The notes: generated by a model from the letters alone, not told the origin. A stretch of 64,000 bases of DNA from Pseudeuparius sepicola (GCA_963920635.1 OY987303.1:51459223-51523222), one strand, 5' to 3'. Shown: positions 22,721-33,326, counted from the stretch's first letter. Numbers and translations are program-made.

Positions 22721-23130
22721 GTGTACTTTCAGGGACATATCTGTAAAAAAATTGCCCAGAAATTTGATAAAAAAATGTTTAGTAGTCCATTTTTTAAATA
22801 AATGCGGCTGTGTAGTATAATATGTTACCTGAAAAGACATCTTTAGCACTTCCACTTAAAATAAAAATGTTAGTGCTGTACACTTTGTAACAATTAATGG
22901 CACAAACATTTTCAATGGTTCAACTTCTGAAAACGGTAGACGTGGATAGTAAATCATTAATGGTGGTTATATAGATGAAAATATACCTACATTAAAAACT
23001 AGGAAGCATTAAAAAACTTTTAATTAGATTTTGTTGCTTGGAAAACTTGCCTTTCATAAAGGCACTTAAAATCAATAAAACAAGTAAAACTTTAAGACTC
23101 CGCTTCATTAATCCCTTATAATTTAGGTTA
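22721..23130. other. AT-rich non-coding stretch
   Basis: Nothing recognised. Confidence 0.3.
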
Positions 23131-23756
23131 TATACAGAGTGTCTCACTTAAAAGTGAAACAACCTTATAACTTTAAGGTAGATGGCATTGTGGCATACTT
23201 ATTTCCAAAAAATTAGTTGCCTACTCCAAAGTCAAAGCCACCTGCGATGCCACAAACGAAGCTAAAAATGCGAAGCATATTAGGTTTTTTTCAAAAAATG
23301 TACTAAAAAAAGTTGTTCAGAATCGATCCAGAACCCTAAATCCAAAATTTTGTTAAAATCAAAAAATCCAAAAATAACAATTTAAGAATTTTCTGCGTTT
23401 AGAAAAGTGTACCATGGAAGTTTTAAAGGCTAGTTGATTATGAAAAAGGAATCATTTCAAAATAGAATTAAAAGCTACAAAACAAATTTTATTTTTTTTT
23501 AATTTTTACTTATTTTTTATTTTTTTACAAAATTTTGGGTTTAGGGTTCTGGATCGGTTCTGAACAACTTTTTTAGTACATTTTTTTGAAAAAAAAAGCC
23601 TAATATAACTTACGGATTTTTAGCTTTCAAGTAGCTTTGACTTTGACGTAGACAACTAATTTTTTGGAAATACCTTTGGTAAAAATGTCGTTCTGGTCGG
23701 TCGAAAATTAAAGAAGTTATGAGGTTGTTTCACTCTTAAGTGGGACACTCTGTATA
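23131..23756. mobile_element. MITE family C (626 bp, long inverted repeat)
   Basis: Ends: TATACAGAGTGTCTCACTTA and its complement. The inverted homology extends deep into the element (GGTTCTGGATCGGTTCTGAA on the right pairs with the left arm), so most of it could fold. Its interior resembles that of the MITE at 52542-53282, implying a common ancestor. Confidence 0.85.
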
Positions 23757-24149
23757 CCTGGCGAACAAACTTCCACTTTCCCCCACCCGCCCCCGCCCCT
23801 CCAAGGAGAACTTCTCCCCCTCCCCCCAAAATGAACTTTCACGCTGATTGCATATTGCCCCCGAATTAAGGTGAGGGCTCGAATTAATTTCGTGCTTCAG
23901 CCAGTTAGCACTCCACTGCAATTTTAATTATGAGGAGAGCTCTACGCCATCCGAGGGGTGGCGAAACTTTTTTATTGGGACCAATAACCGTCAACTTACT
24001 GCTTTTAATTGGCATTAGCTCTTTAGGTAATTAACTGGGACCTCCGAACGAGAGAAGTGGCAGTTTTGTATACGTTTTTCGTCGATTCAGTAAACGTACG
24101 CAAATAATAACATCGATACCGAAACATATTTTGCAATTTTATACCACAT
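23757..24149. other. Low-copy stretch with C-rich tract
   Basis: 23770-23830 is C-rich (CCCCCTCCCCCC). The remainder appears single-copy in the window. No coding evidence. Confidence 0.3.
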
Positions 24150-24553
24150 TATACAGGGTCTTCTTTTGTCATGACGAAAGTTGGTGTCCATGGCCATCTG
24201 TTATGGCAAAAAATCTGATAATTCGAAATTTTTAAACTGCTGTAACTTTTATATGGCAAAACGTTTAACATGAAAATCGTTTGCAAGAACCGACAGAATT
24301 TACGTATGACATTAGTTTTGATGTGTGGATTACCGCACGATACACTTACCCACGGTATGTCACTAACGAATCCGAAAACAAGGCAACTTTGCGCATCTAC
24401 ATCAGTTGCGAATCACGAATTGTAAATAATGCATGGTGACTTCGGTTGTGTTTTACGATTTTTTATAGTTTACAGTTTAATGTGTCAAGAAAAAAGTGTA
24501 AACAACTGACTGATCGTCAGTCCAGCTCGACAGTGCTTTGAAATAGGCCAAAA
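24150..24553 (+). mobile_element. Candidate 5' region of a THAP-bearing element
   Basis: TATACAGGGTCTTCTTTTG at 24151 resembles an element tip. About 400 bases later the THAP-like frame starts. If they belong together this would be the 5' terminus and promoter of a transposon; no right tip was found to prove it. Confidence 0.35.
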
Positions 24554-24712
24554 ATGCCGGGATGTGCAGTCAGAGTATGTCCAAATAATAATAAAAACAG
24601 TAAGGGAACGGAAAAACTAAGTATTATAGATTTCCCAAGGACAATAATCTGGCAAGGAAACAGATTATTTATAGAACAGAGCATTAAAAATAGGGGTAAT
24701 TATGGAACATAG
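24554..24712 (+). pseudogene. Decayed THAP-type zinc finger N-terminus
   Basis: The ATG at 24554 begins MPGCAVRVCPNNN and continues to IDFPR at about residue 32. Two cysteines five residues apart after MPG, followed by an F-P motif, are typical of the first half of a C2CH THAP domain, a DNA-binding module of P-element-like transposases and many host proteins. After FPR the frame runs on to a stop at 24710-24712. The adjacent +1 frame reads PKDNNLARKQ, which fits the usual THAP continuation better. One small indel near 24640 therefore probably broke the domain. The later Cys and His ligands are not found, and the following sequence is non-coding. Confidence 0.55.
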
Positions 24713-25469
24713 TGTATGCACCGCCCGATTTTCTTGAAATTTTGGCTACCCCCCTATTTTCGAGGTCCCTGAACACGAATCTGACCTCAGTGTTTTGAGG
24801 TCGGACATAGTTTCCGAGAAAATGAATTTTCAAATTTCCTTTTGACACCCCACTTTTCACGGCGATATTTGGTTACAATCGAGATGAATTTAGCTCAAAT
24901 TGATCACCACCCTATTTTGCACCTTCTGCAACATCGAAACTTCGCGAAAACCCGCGAAAAAACCGGAATTTTGAAAGATTTATGCCGTGTTTACGTCCGG
25001 CCCGGCCGCTGTTTTCGCCCGACAATCGGCGCTTGTGCAGGTCGTGCTTATGTCGAGGCTTGTGTGCATTAATTAATTAGCTAAAAGGCAAAGAAAACAA
25101 ATTATTTGTAAAATTATAATAATTATTATCAAATTAAATGTGTTTTTTATCAACAGAATATTCATTCGTTTATCTAGTAATATATTCTGCATATTTTTAA
25201 CATTTATTTAAAAGAAAACGTTTAAAATAAGCAAAAACCCATAAAAAAAAGTATCTATTGCTGTGTAAAACATATGGAGCAATTTAAATTCTGATTACCG
25301 TAAAGTTTGGGCTCAAAAATTAAATTATCTGTAAAAATATTTAACTATGTGTATTTTGTAACTCAAAATGTCCAATTCAGTCTGAAGTGTCACACTTGCC
25401 CATTTGTTCTGTTTTACTTATAGACCGGGAGATAGTGACAGATTTTTGGACGTGATATTACTCAGTATG
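24713..25469. other. Unassigned stretch after the THAP remnant
   Basis: 24720-24850 has the look of a repeat end but no partner in the window. A 76-codon frame at 24842-25072 lacks an ATG and matches nothing. 25080-25460 is AT-rich. Confidence 0.3.
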
Positions 25470-26040
25470 TCTTTCAAAGGGAATCATATGCATTTTGATA
25501 TGATTTTAGTCAGTCTGCAATGCATTTTATAATGAACTTCGAAATATAAAATTCCTGGGAAGACCATAGGCACACCGTTAACGTGAACCCAAATGGCTAC
25601 TATTGTCACGTGAAATTGTATTTTAATACTTAATTTTTCCATGTTTCTGAACAGGCCGCCAATGATAAGTATGTAAGTTCTTGTCGTAGAACTGCTTAAG
25701 AAAAGAGGGCATACATTTGGCGCATGTCCAAGTACACTTTACATGGAATAAATCGTTTAAATGATTAAATAACATTCAATTTAAACTGTACTTGGACATG
25801 CGCAAACGGTATGCCATCATAACAAGAACTTGGATATTTCTCATTGGCAGCCTGTTCAGAAACGTGGAAAAATTAATTACTAAAGTAGGTACAAGTTCAG
25901 TGACAATAATAGCCCTTTGTGTCCACGCTAACGGTATGCCTATGGTTCTCCGATGAATTTTCTATTTTGAACTTCATTATAAAACACATGACAGCCTGAC
26001 TAAAATCATATCAAAACGCATATTTTTCAAATAATGAAAC
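25470..26040. mobile_element. Large palindromic element (about 570 bp)
   Basis: Left arm about 25487-25745 and right arm about 25775-26035 are inverted, roughly 80% identical by eye, with matching landmarks in mirror order: TTTTGATATGATTTTAGTCA, ACCATAGGCA, CGTTTCTGAACAGG, CAAGTTCTTG and CATGTCCAAGTAC. The spacer is under 40 bases. Both arms share motifs with the foldback at 2560-3203. Confidence 0.85.
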
Positions 26041-26633
26041 TCGGTATTTCATATGAAAGAACCCAGGATAACTCTCTGATTCATACCTTATTATTGCGAT
26101 AATATACGCAACATAATGCCGTTGACTGACGTATTTATAAAGACTTCTTACGGCTATAGCTTTATGCCCTAGAAAACAGACGGCTCTGATGGCTAACTTT
26201 GTAGGGATCAAAAATCGTGTATAACAAAACCTCTCCACACACTATAAATGAACTAAATCTAAAAAATACAGAAGTCTGCCGGTCAGTAAGTCCATATCAG
26301 TTAAGATGGCTGGTGTGCCATAACAGAAAACGCACAGAAAATGTATCATCTTAGACAGTGACTTTGTTGAGTAAGGTCCAATAATTTAAATTGTTTTTAT
26401 TTGTTAGTTGGCATTTTGTAAAGAAATACATTACTTTTGTGTATATCAATATTTTTTCAATGATTCCACAGCACTCATGACCCGTATAAGGTTTCATAAA
26501 AATTCGGAATTTTTAGATGGCACAGATAATATACAGAGTGCTGTATATTCTGTATTGGACCTTTGCACACCAACACCTTGAGTGGTCCTATTGACCATTC
26601 AACTTTTTTGAGGGGATTCCATGGCACACCTGA
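26041..26633. other. Repeat-derived flank of the BEL element
   Basis: The region up to about 26120 is related to 5565-5710. 26540-26560 contains a TACAGAGTGCTGTATATTCTG hairpin-like block. The last bases, GGCACACCTGA, are the target of the BEL insertion. Confidence 0.35.
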
Positions 26634-27109
26634 TGTTACGTCCCCATAGTTTTGTGTTGTCTAATTTACGTTAATTTAATTTCAGTCATTATTGTTATTG
26701 CTTATCTTGATTATTTTGCGCACCCCGCACCACACGTGCATTTCCTTACCCCGCACCTCTCCCAAAATTTCCTATGCCGCGTGTGACAGTGAAGTTCTTG
26801 ACTCTCTTGTAAATCGTACGCACGCAGATTTTGATTTCGCGACTTCGCGACGTGATTATTCCGCATCAACGGCAGATTACGGGTCCATTGTACTACAAGG
26901 ATCAAAGAAGCCGTCTACAGGTAAATCTCTGGCCAGAGTGAAGAAGAAATCCACGAAAGATCGCAGATTCAAAGGTCAGACGTTTTTTCCTTCCCGCATT
27001 CCTCAATTTCATTTATTTTAAACTTAATATTAGAATACAGTCCATTTTTTTCTCTCCAACTGAGACCCAATTTATTACATTTATTTGGTTATTTATCACG
27101 CACGCAACA
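26634..27109 (+). repeat. 5' LTR of the BEL element
   Basis: 476 bases with TG...CA termini. Differs from the 3' LTR at an A/C near 26792 and a T/C near 27094. A 109-codon frame inside (26692-27021) appears in both LTRs and has no known domain. Confidence 0.97.
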
Positions 27110-27114
27110 TATTA

Positions 27115-27132
27115 TGGTTCTTCGAACCCGGA
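27115..27132 (+). other. Candidate primer-binding site
   Basis: TGGTTCTTCGAACCCGGA begins five bases after the 5' LTR with the TGG expected to pair with a tRNA CCA end. The tRNA could not be assigned. Confidence 0.45.
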
Positions 27133-27628
27133 TTTTCTAATATTGGGTAAATCAGTTATTCTAATTTCAATTTTCACCTATTTTACATCTATCATTATCA
27201 TTTTCTATCTTTCAATAGGTAATTACCTGCATATTTAGGCCAATTTAGGGAGCAAGTACCTAGATTGCATAAAAAATAATCCATCCGTTAAAAATTATTT
27301 TCGATTTTAAATTCAAACGTTTTTTGCTTCAAAGTCGGTGGAAATCCGAACAAAACAGGGACGTACGTTCCGCCCGCTGCAGAGCGTGGAACCGAAGGCG
27401 CGAGAGGTAAAGACGCACGTCGTAGCTAATCGCGGAACACCACTCTCGCACGGCCGGTGGTTCGACGAAGACGGCGATAGGCGCAGGTGAGGTGCAGGGT
27501 GGCTCGAAGTGACCACGGAGATTGATACGCGAAAAAATTGATTTGACCACAAATTATTATATTATCTCCTGCCTTATTTCCTTTCAGACTTTCGCCTATA
27601 TTTGTATAACGCATTAACTTTATAAATT
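27133..27628 (+). other. BEL untranslated leader
   Basis: About 500 bases between the primer-binding site and the Gag ATG. 27340-27540 is GC-rich. Short minus-strand frames here have no support. Confidence 0.6.
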
Positions 27629-30600
27629 ATGTCGGAAAAATTGAAAAAACAACAAGCATTACGTCTCACGCAAATTAATCGAATTAAAGAGATTTATGAA
27701 GTGGCAACTAAAGCGAAGGATGATAGTAATTTGATCCCCCTTTTTGAGTGTTATTATGAATCAATAGAAAACATAAAAACCGAATTTTTTCAATATCATA
27801 ATAGTGCCATTGGCCTTTCAGCTTCAGATGAAGATTCATTTGAGAGTGAAGATGCACATAGACAAAATTTTGACAAAATGTATTATCAAATTAAAGCTAT
27901 TTTTGTACAGTTAAATATTGCAACTCCTACAAATCAAAATATTTCGGTTGATGAAAATACCGCAAATATAAAATTACGTCATATTGATTTAAATCCTTTT
28001 TCTGGGGATATTACCCAATTTCCAACATGGATCGACATGTATGATGCTCTTGTTCACAATAATGCAAAGTTAAGTGCTGTTGAAAAGTTTAATCACTTGA
28101 GTTCATCTTTAAAAGGTTCCGCATATACTGTTATCCAAAATGTCAAAATGACAGCTGCAAATTATGCAATTGCCTATAGTGCTTTAACGAAAAGATACAC
28201 AAATCGGCGTAAACTTGCTCTTGCGTATTGGTCAAATATAGATGAGTGTCAAAAAATGAAATCAAATGATCCCACAGAACTCTTAAATTTATTAGACATT
28301 TTTTCCACGAATTTGCAAGCGCTAAAAAACATGAATCTGCCAGTCAATAGCTGGGATTTCATATTAGTTCAAATGTTGTTGAACAGAGTGCACATTTCAT
28401 TTGGTGAAAGTTTTGAATTATATCACAAATCAAGCGAATTTCCATCATTTTCAAAAGTTTTTGATTTTTTCCACGAACATTGTTGTGCGTTACAAAATTT
28501 AAATACGTCAAAAAATCAAACTGTCAAATACACAAGGAAATTTGAACAAAATAAGAAATCTTTACGCAGTACAACTTCATTCATGGTAAATGCTGATAAC
28601 TCCAATAATAATTCGCCATGCTTCATATGCAAACTCGATCATCTTGTCTATAAATGTCCGGAACTTTTGAACCAATTACCTCGAAATCGTTACAACCTTA
28701 TAAGAAAATGCAAGCTTTGCGTAAATTGTTTGAACCCACATGCAACCATAAGTTGTAACTCAGCTTCTTTATGTCATAAATGCGGACAGAAGCATCACAC
28801 ACTTTTGCATTTTTCTGAATCTTCAAATTACAATAATAATGCACCACAATCATCTTCTGAGAATCGAGAGCAACAACTTATCGCTCAAAGTTCAGTATCG
28901 ACCAATGCAGGTTTTTTGTCGGAAAAATCAAGCGTACTGCTCTCAACAGCAAAAGTTCGAGTTTTAGACAACTTTGGCAAATATCACACTGTCCGCGCCC
29001 TGCTAGATCCAGGTAGCATGGCGTCCTTTATTTCAAAGAAGTGTCTTCAATCATTGGGTTTCAAAGCCAAAGACTGCCGTGTCAATCTATCAGGTCTCGA
29101 CTCCATGCAATCCGTAGCTTACCAAGGATATATTTCTTTGACAATAAAGCCTTGCAACTCAAGAGAAATTATTATAAATATAGATACGCTAATCTTAAAC
29201 AAAATCTGTAACAATTTGCCAACTACTGAGATGTCCTATGCTCAGTGGTCTCATATTTCAAATTTGTCATTGGCCGATCCTACTTTTCACATTCCCGGTT
29301 CTATAGATATCCTGTTAGGGGCTGATATTTATACAAAGCTTCTTTTAGGAGGGCAAATTATTTGCGGCGAGATAGGGCAACCGGACGCACTTAATACAAT
29401 TTTTGGTTATGTCTTAATCGGCAAGGTAAACTCCTTCACATCACCTTCTTTAAAAACTTTATTCTGTCATTCCCTAGAGATTTCATCGCTGGAAGAAAGT
29501 GTTAAAAAATTCTGGGAAATTGAGGAAGTTCCTGAAGTCAGATCTATGTCCAAGGAAGACATTAGATGTGAAGAAATCTTTCTTAAAACATATCAGCGTG
29601 ATACTGAGGGTCGATTTGTTCTAAAACTGCCCTTTAAAGACGACACTTTGCCTTCTTTTCATGACAGTCGTTCTCTTGCTCTTCGCAGATTTCATTCTCT
29701 TGAAAATCGCCTTTTAAAAAATCCGCCCTTGTATGAACAATATTCTTTATTCATGGAAGAATATTTCGAGTTAGGTCACATGGAAGTTGCTGAAAAATCT
29801 TCCTCAGATTTATCTTATTATATTCCCCACCTTTGTGTGGTCCGCCCTGAAGCCACTTCCACCAAACTCAGGGTTGTGTTCAATGCCTCAGCAAAACTGT
29901 CAAATCAGTCGTCCTTGAATGATCACCTCCTCGTTGGAGCCAAATTACAAAGAGATATTTTCTCTATTTTGCTAAATTTTCGTCTACACGCTTTCGTGTT
30001 TACCGCAGACATCAAAATGATGTATAGACAAATTCGCATTATTCCAGAGCACTGTGAATATCAGAAAGTCCTCTGGAGATTCTCTCCGCAAGACGAGATA
30101 CAGGATTATCGTCTTTTGACAGTTACTTACGGTATGTCAAGTGCACCTTTTCTTGCTATCCGCACATTATTGCAATTGGCTGATGACGATGGTCAAAAGT
30201 TTCCTCTGGCTGCTCAAGCTGTCAAAAATGACACCTATGTCGATGACATTGTGACAGGAGCATCATCTTTAGAGGAAGCCAAACTATTGCAGCAAGAACT
30301 CATTGGGTTAATGTCGCAGGGCAGATTTGTTCTACGCAAATGGTCGAGTAACGATCCGTTATTGTTGGCTCATTTCCCTACAAATGACCTTTGTGTTGAC
30401 CCCCTCTCCTTTTCATCAGATTTTGAAAATTCGCTTAAGGTTCTAGGGTTGCAGTGGAATCCAGTATCAGATTGCTTCAGATTTCATGTCCAATCTGTGG
30501 ATGAAGATTGCACCAAAAGGAACATTCTTTCAAATTTGGCGCGCATTTTCGACCCTCTGGGATTTATGTCTCCCCTTACCTTTTTTATGAAACATCTCAT

Positions 30601-32299
30601 CCAAAGGCTTTGGGCCTTGAAATTAAATTGGGATGATCACCCTCCTTCGGAAGTTCTCCGCATGTGGGAACGATACCTTAAGGATCTTCCTTGCCTGTCC
30701 GGATTGGAAATTCCTCGTTTCGTCCTACCTTTGAGTTTTCAGGCCTGTGAAATTCATTCATTTGGAGATGCTAGCGAAAAAGGTTACTGTGCCGTAGTTT
30801 ATCTACGCTTCGTTCTAAATTCTAACGGGGCAAAGCTTCGTTTCATCACAGCTAAATCAAAAGTAGCACCTTTAAAAAAGATAACTTTGCCCAGGCTAGA
30901 ACTATGCGCAGCTGTGTTGGCTGCACGGTTAGCTTCATTAGTTTTTCAACAATTTCAAGAAAAGTTGTCGATTCGGAATGTCTACTGTTGGTCAGATTCC
31001 ACAGTCGCCCTCAACTGGATTCAGTCTCCTCCGCACCGGTGGAAAACTTTCGTAGGAAACCGTGTTGCTTTTATTCAAAAGGAAGTTTCACCCGAATTTT
31101 GGTTTCATATTAAATCAGATCAAAACCCCGCAGACGTAGGTTCCAGAGGTTTGTTACCTCGCGAGTTATTGCAGTGTTCCTTATGGTGGGCGGGGCCACC
31201 TTTCTTATTATTTACTAACCATTTTTGGCGAAAGGCCTCAGATTTGTCTGAGTGTTCTGATAATCTGTCAGAAGAACGTAAAGTGGTTCTTTTAACTAAT
31301 CATTCACCACCAAATTTTTTGGATTCACTTATGAACAAATTTTCTTCCTTTAATAGTATTGTACGGATTTTGTGCTATATTCTTCGATTTATTCAACATG
31401 CTAAAAATAAAGCATCAGTTTGCATAGGCGCCTTAAGTACTCAGGAGCTTGATGATGCTACTTTTTACCTCGTTAGGCATACACAAAATTCATATTTTTC
31501 AGAAGAAATTGAAAAACTTTGTAACCATGCAAAACTCCCCAAGAGTTTTCTCAAACTTTCACCCTTTATCGATGACAAGGGCCTTTTAAGAGTAGGAGGC
31601 AGAATCCGACATGCTCCTATTTCTTTTACTCGCAAATTTCCTTTGTTGTTACCAAGCCGTAGTCGACTGACAGACCTCATCATTCAGAGTTTTCATGTCA
31701 AGTACTTTCATGCCGGCATACAAACGGTTCAGTGCTTGATTGCTCAAAGATTTTGGATCATGTCATTTAAGCGCTCAATTCGCAGAGTTCTTTCCAAGTG
31801 CATTCGTTGTTTCAAATGCAACCCAATTCCATCAGTGCCTGTTCCCATGGGTGATCTCCCCCCTGCTAGAATTTCTCGCGCAAAACCCTTCCTGCATACC
31901 GGGGTGGATTATGCCGGTCCTTTCTGTGTCACCATGGGGAGATTCCGAGGTGTAAAATCAACGAAAGGTTATTTATGCCTATTTGTTTGCTTTGCAACAA
32001 AAGCAGTACACCTTGAGCTGGCATCTGATCTATCTGCGACTGCCTTTTTAGCCGCATTAAAAAGATTCATTGCTCGGAGGGGTCGCTGTGAACACATGTA
32101 TAGTGATTGCGGCACTAATTTTGTATCGGCCCATCGTCAACTTAATGTCATGTTCTCTCAAGCCGCTAGCTCCGAATCTATTACATGGCATTTCAACCCC
32201 CCGTCTTCCCCCCACTTTGGGGGTTTGTGGGAGGCGGCAGTAAAATCAGTTAAAGTTCACCTTACGAGAGTCATTGGTTCACAGGTTAAGAACCTGTGA
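27629..32299 (+). CDS. BEL/Pao Gag-Pol polyprotein, cut short after the integrase core
   Basis: A 1,556-codon frame from the first ATG after the leader. Residues about 115-270 form a DUF1759-type Gag region. 331-396 is a Cys/His-rich zinc-binding stretch (CFICKLDHLVYKC to CHKCGQKHH). The aspartic protease motif LLDPGS has its Asp at 460. Reverse transcriptase spans about 735-930 with YVDD at 870. RNase H has its first Asp at 1047 (FGDAS) and a later WSDSTVAL. An HHCC integrase finger precedes the core, whose catalytic triad reads D1427 (GVDYAGPF), D1493 (YSDCGTNF) and E1535 (GLWEAA). All catalytic residues are present. The protein copies element RNA into DNA in a virus-like particle and inserts it. 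The frame ends at a TGA (32297-32299) inside a hairpin insertion, so the integrase C-terminus is cut off. Despite the young LTRs this copy probably cannot make a complete protein. Confidence 0.96.
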   Translation: MSEKLKKQQALRLTQINRIKEIYEVATKAKDDSNLIPLFECYYESIENIKTEFFQYHNSAIGLSASDEDSFESEDAHRQNFDKMYYQIKAIFVQLNIATPTNQNISVDENTANIKLRHIDLNPFSGDITQFPTWIDMYDALVHNNAKLSAVEKFNHLSSSLKGSAYTVIQNVKMTAANYAIAYSALTKRYTNRRKLALAYWSNIDECQKMKSNDPTELLNLLDIFSTNLQALKNMNLPVNSWDFILVQMLLNRVHISFGESFELYHKSSEFPSFSKVFDFFHEHCCALQNLNTSKNQTVKYTRKFEQNKKSLRSTTSFMVNADNSNNNSPCFICKLDHLVYKCPELLNQLPRNRYNLIRKCKLCVNCLNPHATISCNSASLCHKCGQKHHTLLHFSESSNYNNNAPQSSSENREQQLIAQSSVSTNAGFLSEKSSVLLSTAKVRVLDNFGKYHTVRALLDPGSMASFISKKCLQSLGFKAKDCRVNLSGLDSMQSVAYQGYISLTIKPCNSREIIINIDTLILNKICNNLPTTEMSYAQWSHISNLSLADPTFHIPGSIDILLGADIYTKLLLGGQIICGEIGQPDALNTIFGYVLIGKVNSFTSPSLKTLFCHSLEISSLEESVKKFWEIEEVPEVRSMSKEDIRCEEIFLKTYQRDTEGRFVLKLPFKDDTLPSFHDSRSLALRRFHSLENRLLKNPPLYEQYSLFMEEYFELGHMEVAEKSSSDLSYYIPHLCVVRPEATSTKLRVVFNASAKLSNQSSLNDHLLVGAKLQRDIFSILLNFRLHAFVFTADIKMMYRQIRIIPEHCEYQKVLWRFSPQDEIQDYRLLTVTYGMSSAPFLAIRTLLQLADDDGQKFPLAAQAVKNDTYVDDIVTGASSLEEAKLLQQELIGLMSQGRFVLRKWSSNDPLLLAHFPTNDLCVDPLSFSSDFENSLKVLGLQWNPVSDCFRFHVQSVDEDCTKRNILSNLARIFDPLGFMSPLTFFMKHLIQRLWALKLNWDDHPPSEVLRMWERYLKDLPCLSGLEIPRFVLPLSFQACEIHSFGDASEKGYCAVVYLRFVLNSNGAKLRFITAKSKVAPLKKITLPRLELCAAVLAARLASLVFQQFQEKLSIRNVYCWSDSTVALNWIQSPPHRWKTFVGNRVAFIQKEVSPEFWFHIKSDQNPADVGSRGLLPRELLQCSLWWAGPPFLLFTNHFWRKASDLSECSDNLSEERKVVLLTNHSPPNFLDSLMNKFSSFNSIVRILCYILRFIQHAKNKASVCIGALSTQELDDATFYLVRHTQNSYFSEEIEKLCNHAKLPKSFLKLSPFIDDKGLLRVGGRIRHAPISFTRKFPLLLPSRSRLTDLIIQSFHVKYFHAGIQTVQCLIAQRFWIMSFKRSIRRVLSKCIRCFKCNPIPSVPVPMGDLPPARISRAKPFLHTGVDYAGPFCVTMGRFRGVKSTKGYLCLFVCFATKAVHLELASDLSATAFLAALKRFIARRGRCEHMYSDCGTNFVSAHRQLNVMFSQAASSESITWHFNPPSSPHFGGLWEAAVKSVKVHLTRVIGSQVKNL

Positions 32300-32354
32300 A
32301 CCAATGACTCTTGAAGAATTGACGAAGAATTGACGAAGAATTGACGAAGAATTG
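32267..32354 (+). repeat. Hairpin plus 11-bp triplication that breaks Gag-Pol
   Basis: 32267-32287 and 32291-32311 are a perfect 21-base inverted repeat around AAG. Directly after, GAATTGACGAA occurs three times in tandem (32316-32348), followed by a further GAATTG. The added sequence brings in stops and changes the frame. The pattern suggests template switching during reverse transcription or repair. Confidence 0.95.
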
Positions 32355-32822
32355 TATACCGTTTTTACTCAGATCGAGGCAATTTTGAATTCGCGTCCGT
32401 TGGTACCTCTGAGTAGTGACCCAAATGATTTCTGTGCTTTAACTCCTGGTCACTTTCTTACATTCGAGCCCCTCATAGCACCGCCTGAACCTAGCTTACT
32501 AGAAACGCCTATCAATCGTCTAACACGCTGGCAATTACTTGACCGAATGCATCAGGATTTCTGGGACCGATGGTCTAAAGAATATCTTCATACTTTACAT
32601 CAAAAAACCAAATGGTTTAATTCTGGTTGTGAAATTAAAGAAAACACGTTGGTTTTAATAAAATCAGATAATTTGCCCCCTTTAAAATGGGCTATGGGCC
32701 GTGTTATTAAAATCCATCCTGGTGCCGACGGTCAGGTGAGAGTTGTGTCTGTTAAAACGGCTTCGCATATCCTGAAGAGACCAGTGTCAAAACTGTGTCC
32801 TTTGCCTCTCGAGGATTCGTAA
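32300..32822 (+). pseudogene. BEL integrase C-terminal region (DUF5641), detached
   Basis: After the hairpin the coding sequence resumes in another frame: an uninterrupted stretch from about 32349 to a TAA at 32820-32822. It contains QIEAILNSRPL, LTPGHFLTF and KWAMGRVIKIHPGADG, the features of DUF5641 at the C-terminus of BEL/Pao integrases, which is thought to help DNA or chromatin binding. There is no ATG near its start, so it would not be translated separately unless by frameshift or readthrough. The region is otherwise undamaged. Confidence 0.92.
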
Positions 32823-32838
32823 AATACCTCGTATTTTA

Positions 32839-32850
32839 GGTGGGCGGTAA
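32839..32850 (+). other. BEL polypurine tract
   Basis: GGTGGGCGGTAA lies directly before the 3' LTR, where the plus-strand primer is expected. The run is purine-rich but broken by two T residues. Confidence 0.6.
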
Positions 32851-33326
32851 TGTTACGTCCCCATAGTTTTGTGTTGTCTAATTTACGTTAATTTAATTTC
32901 AGTCATTATTGTTATTGCTTATCTTGATTATTTTGCGCACCCCGCACCACACGTGCATTTCCTTACCCCGCACCTCTCCCAAAATTTCCTATGCCGCGTG
33001 TGACAGTGCAGTTCTTGACTCTCTTGTAAATCGTACGCACGCAGATTTTGATTTCGCGACTTCGCGACGTGATTATTCCGCATCAACGGCAGATTACGGG
33101 TCCATTGTACTACAAGGATCAAAGAAGCCGTCTACAGGTAAATCTCTGGCCAGAGTGAAGAAGAAATCCACGAAAGATCGCAGATTCAAAGGTCAGACGT
33201 TTTTTCCTTCCCGCATTCCTCAATTTCATTTATTTTAAACTTAATATTAGAATACAGTCCATTTTTTTCTCTCCAACTGAGACCCAATTTATTACATTTA
33301 TTTGGTTATCTATCACGCACGCAACA
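32851..33326 (+). repeat. 3' LTR of the BEL element
   Basis: Two substitutions relative to the 5' LTR over 476 bases. Followed by the CCTGA target duplication. Confidence 0.97.

Larger units (their letters stand above)
26634..33326 (+). mobile_element. BEL/Pao LTR retrotransposon, full length (6,693 bp)
   Basis: Two 476-base LTRs (26634-27109 and 32851-33326) begin TGTTACGTCC and end CGCAACA. CCTGA flanks the element on both sides (26629-26633 and 33327-33331), a 5-base target duplication as expected for BEL/Pao. The LTRs differ at two positions, so the insertion is young. Between them lies one long Gag-Pol frame, now broken near its 3' end. The order protease, RT, RNase H, integrase and the D-P-G-S protease identify BEL/Pao rather than Copia (integrase first) or Gypsy. 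Confidence 0.97.

Noticed and set aside
24842..25072. 76-codon frame after the THAP remnant
   Set aside because: No ATG at its start and no known motif; more likely repeat-end sequence.
26692..27021. 109-codon frame in the LTRs
   Set aside because: Present in both LTRs only because LTRs are duplicates; no known domain and lies within the promoter/U3-type region.
27115..27133. tRNA T-loop-like GGGTTCGAA complement near the BEL primer-binding site as evidence of a tRNA gene
   Set aside because: No cloverleaf can be drawn; treated only as a candidate primer-binding site.
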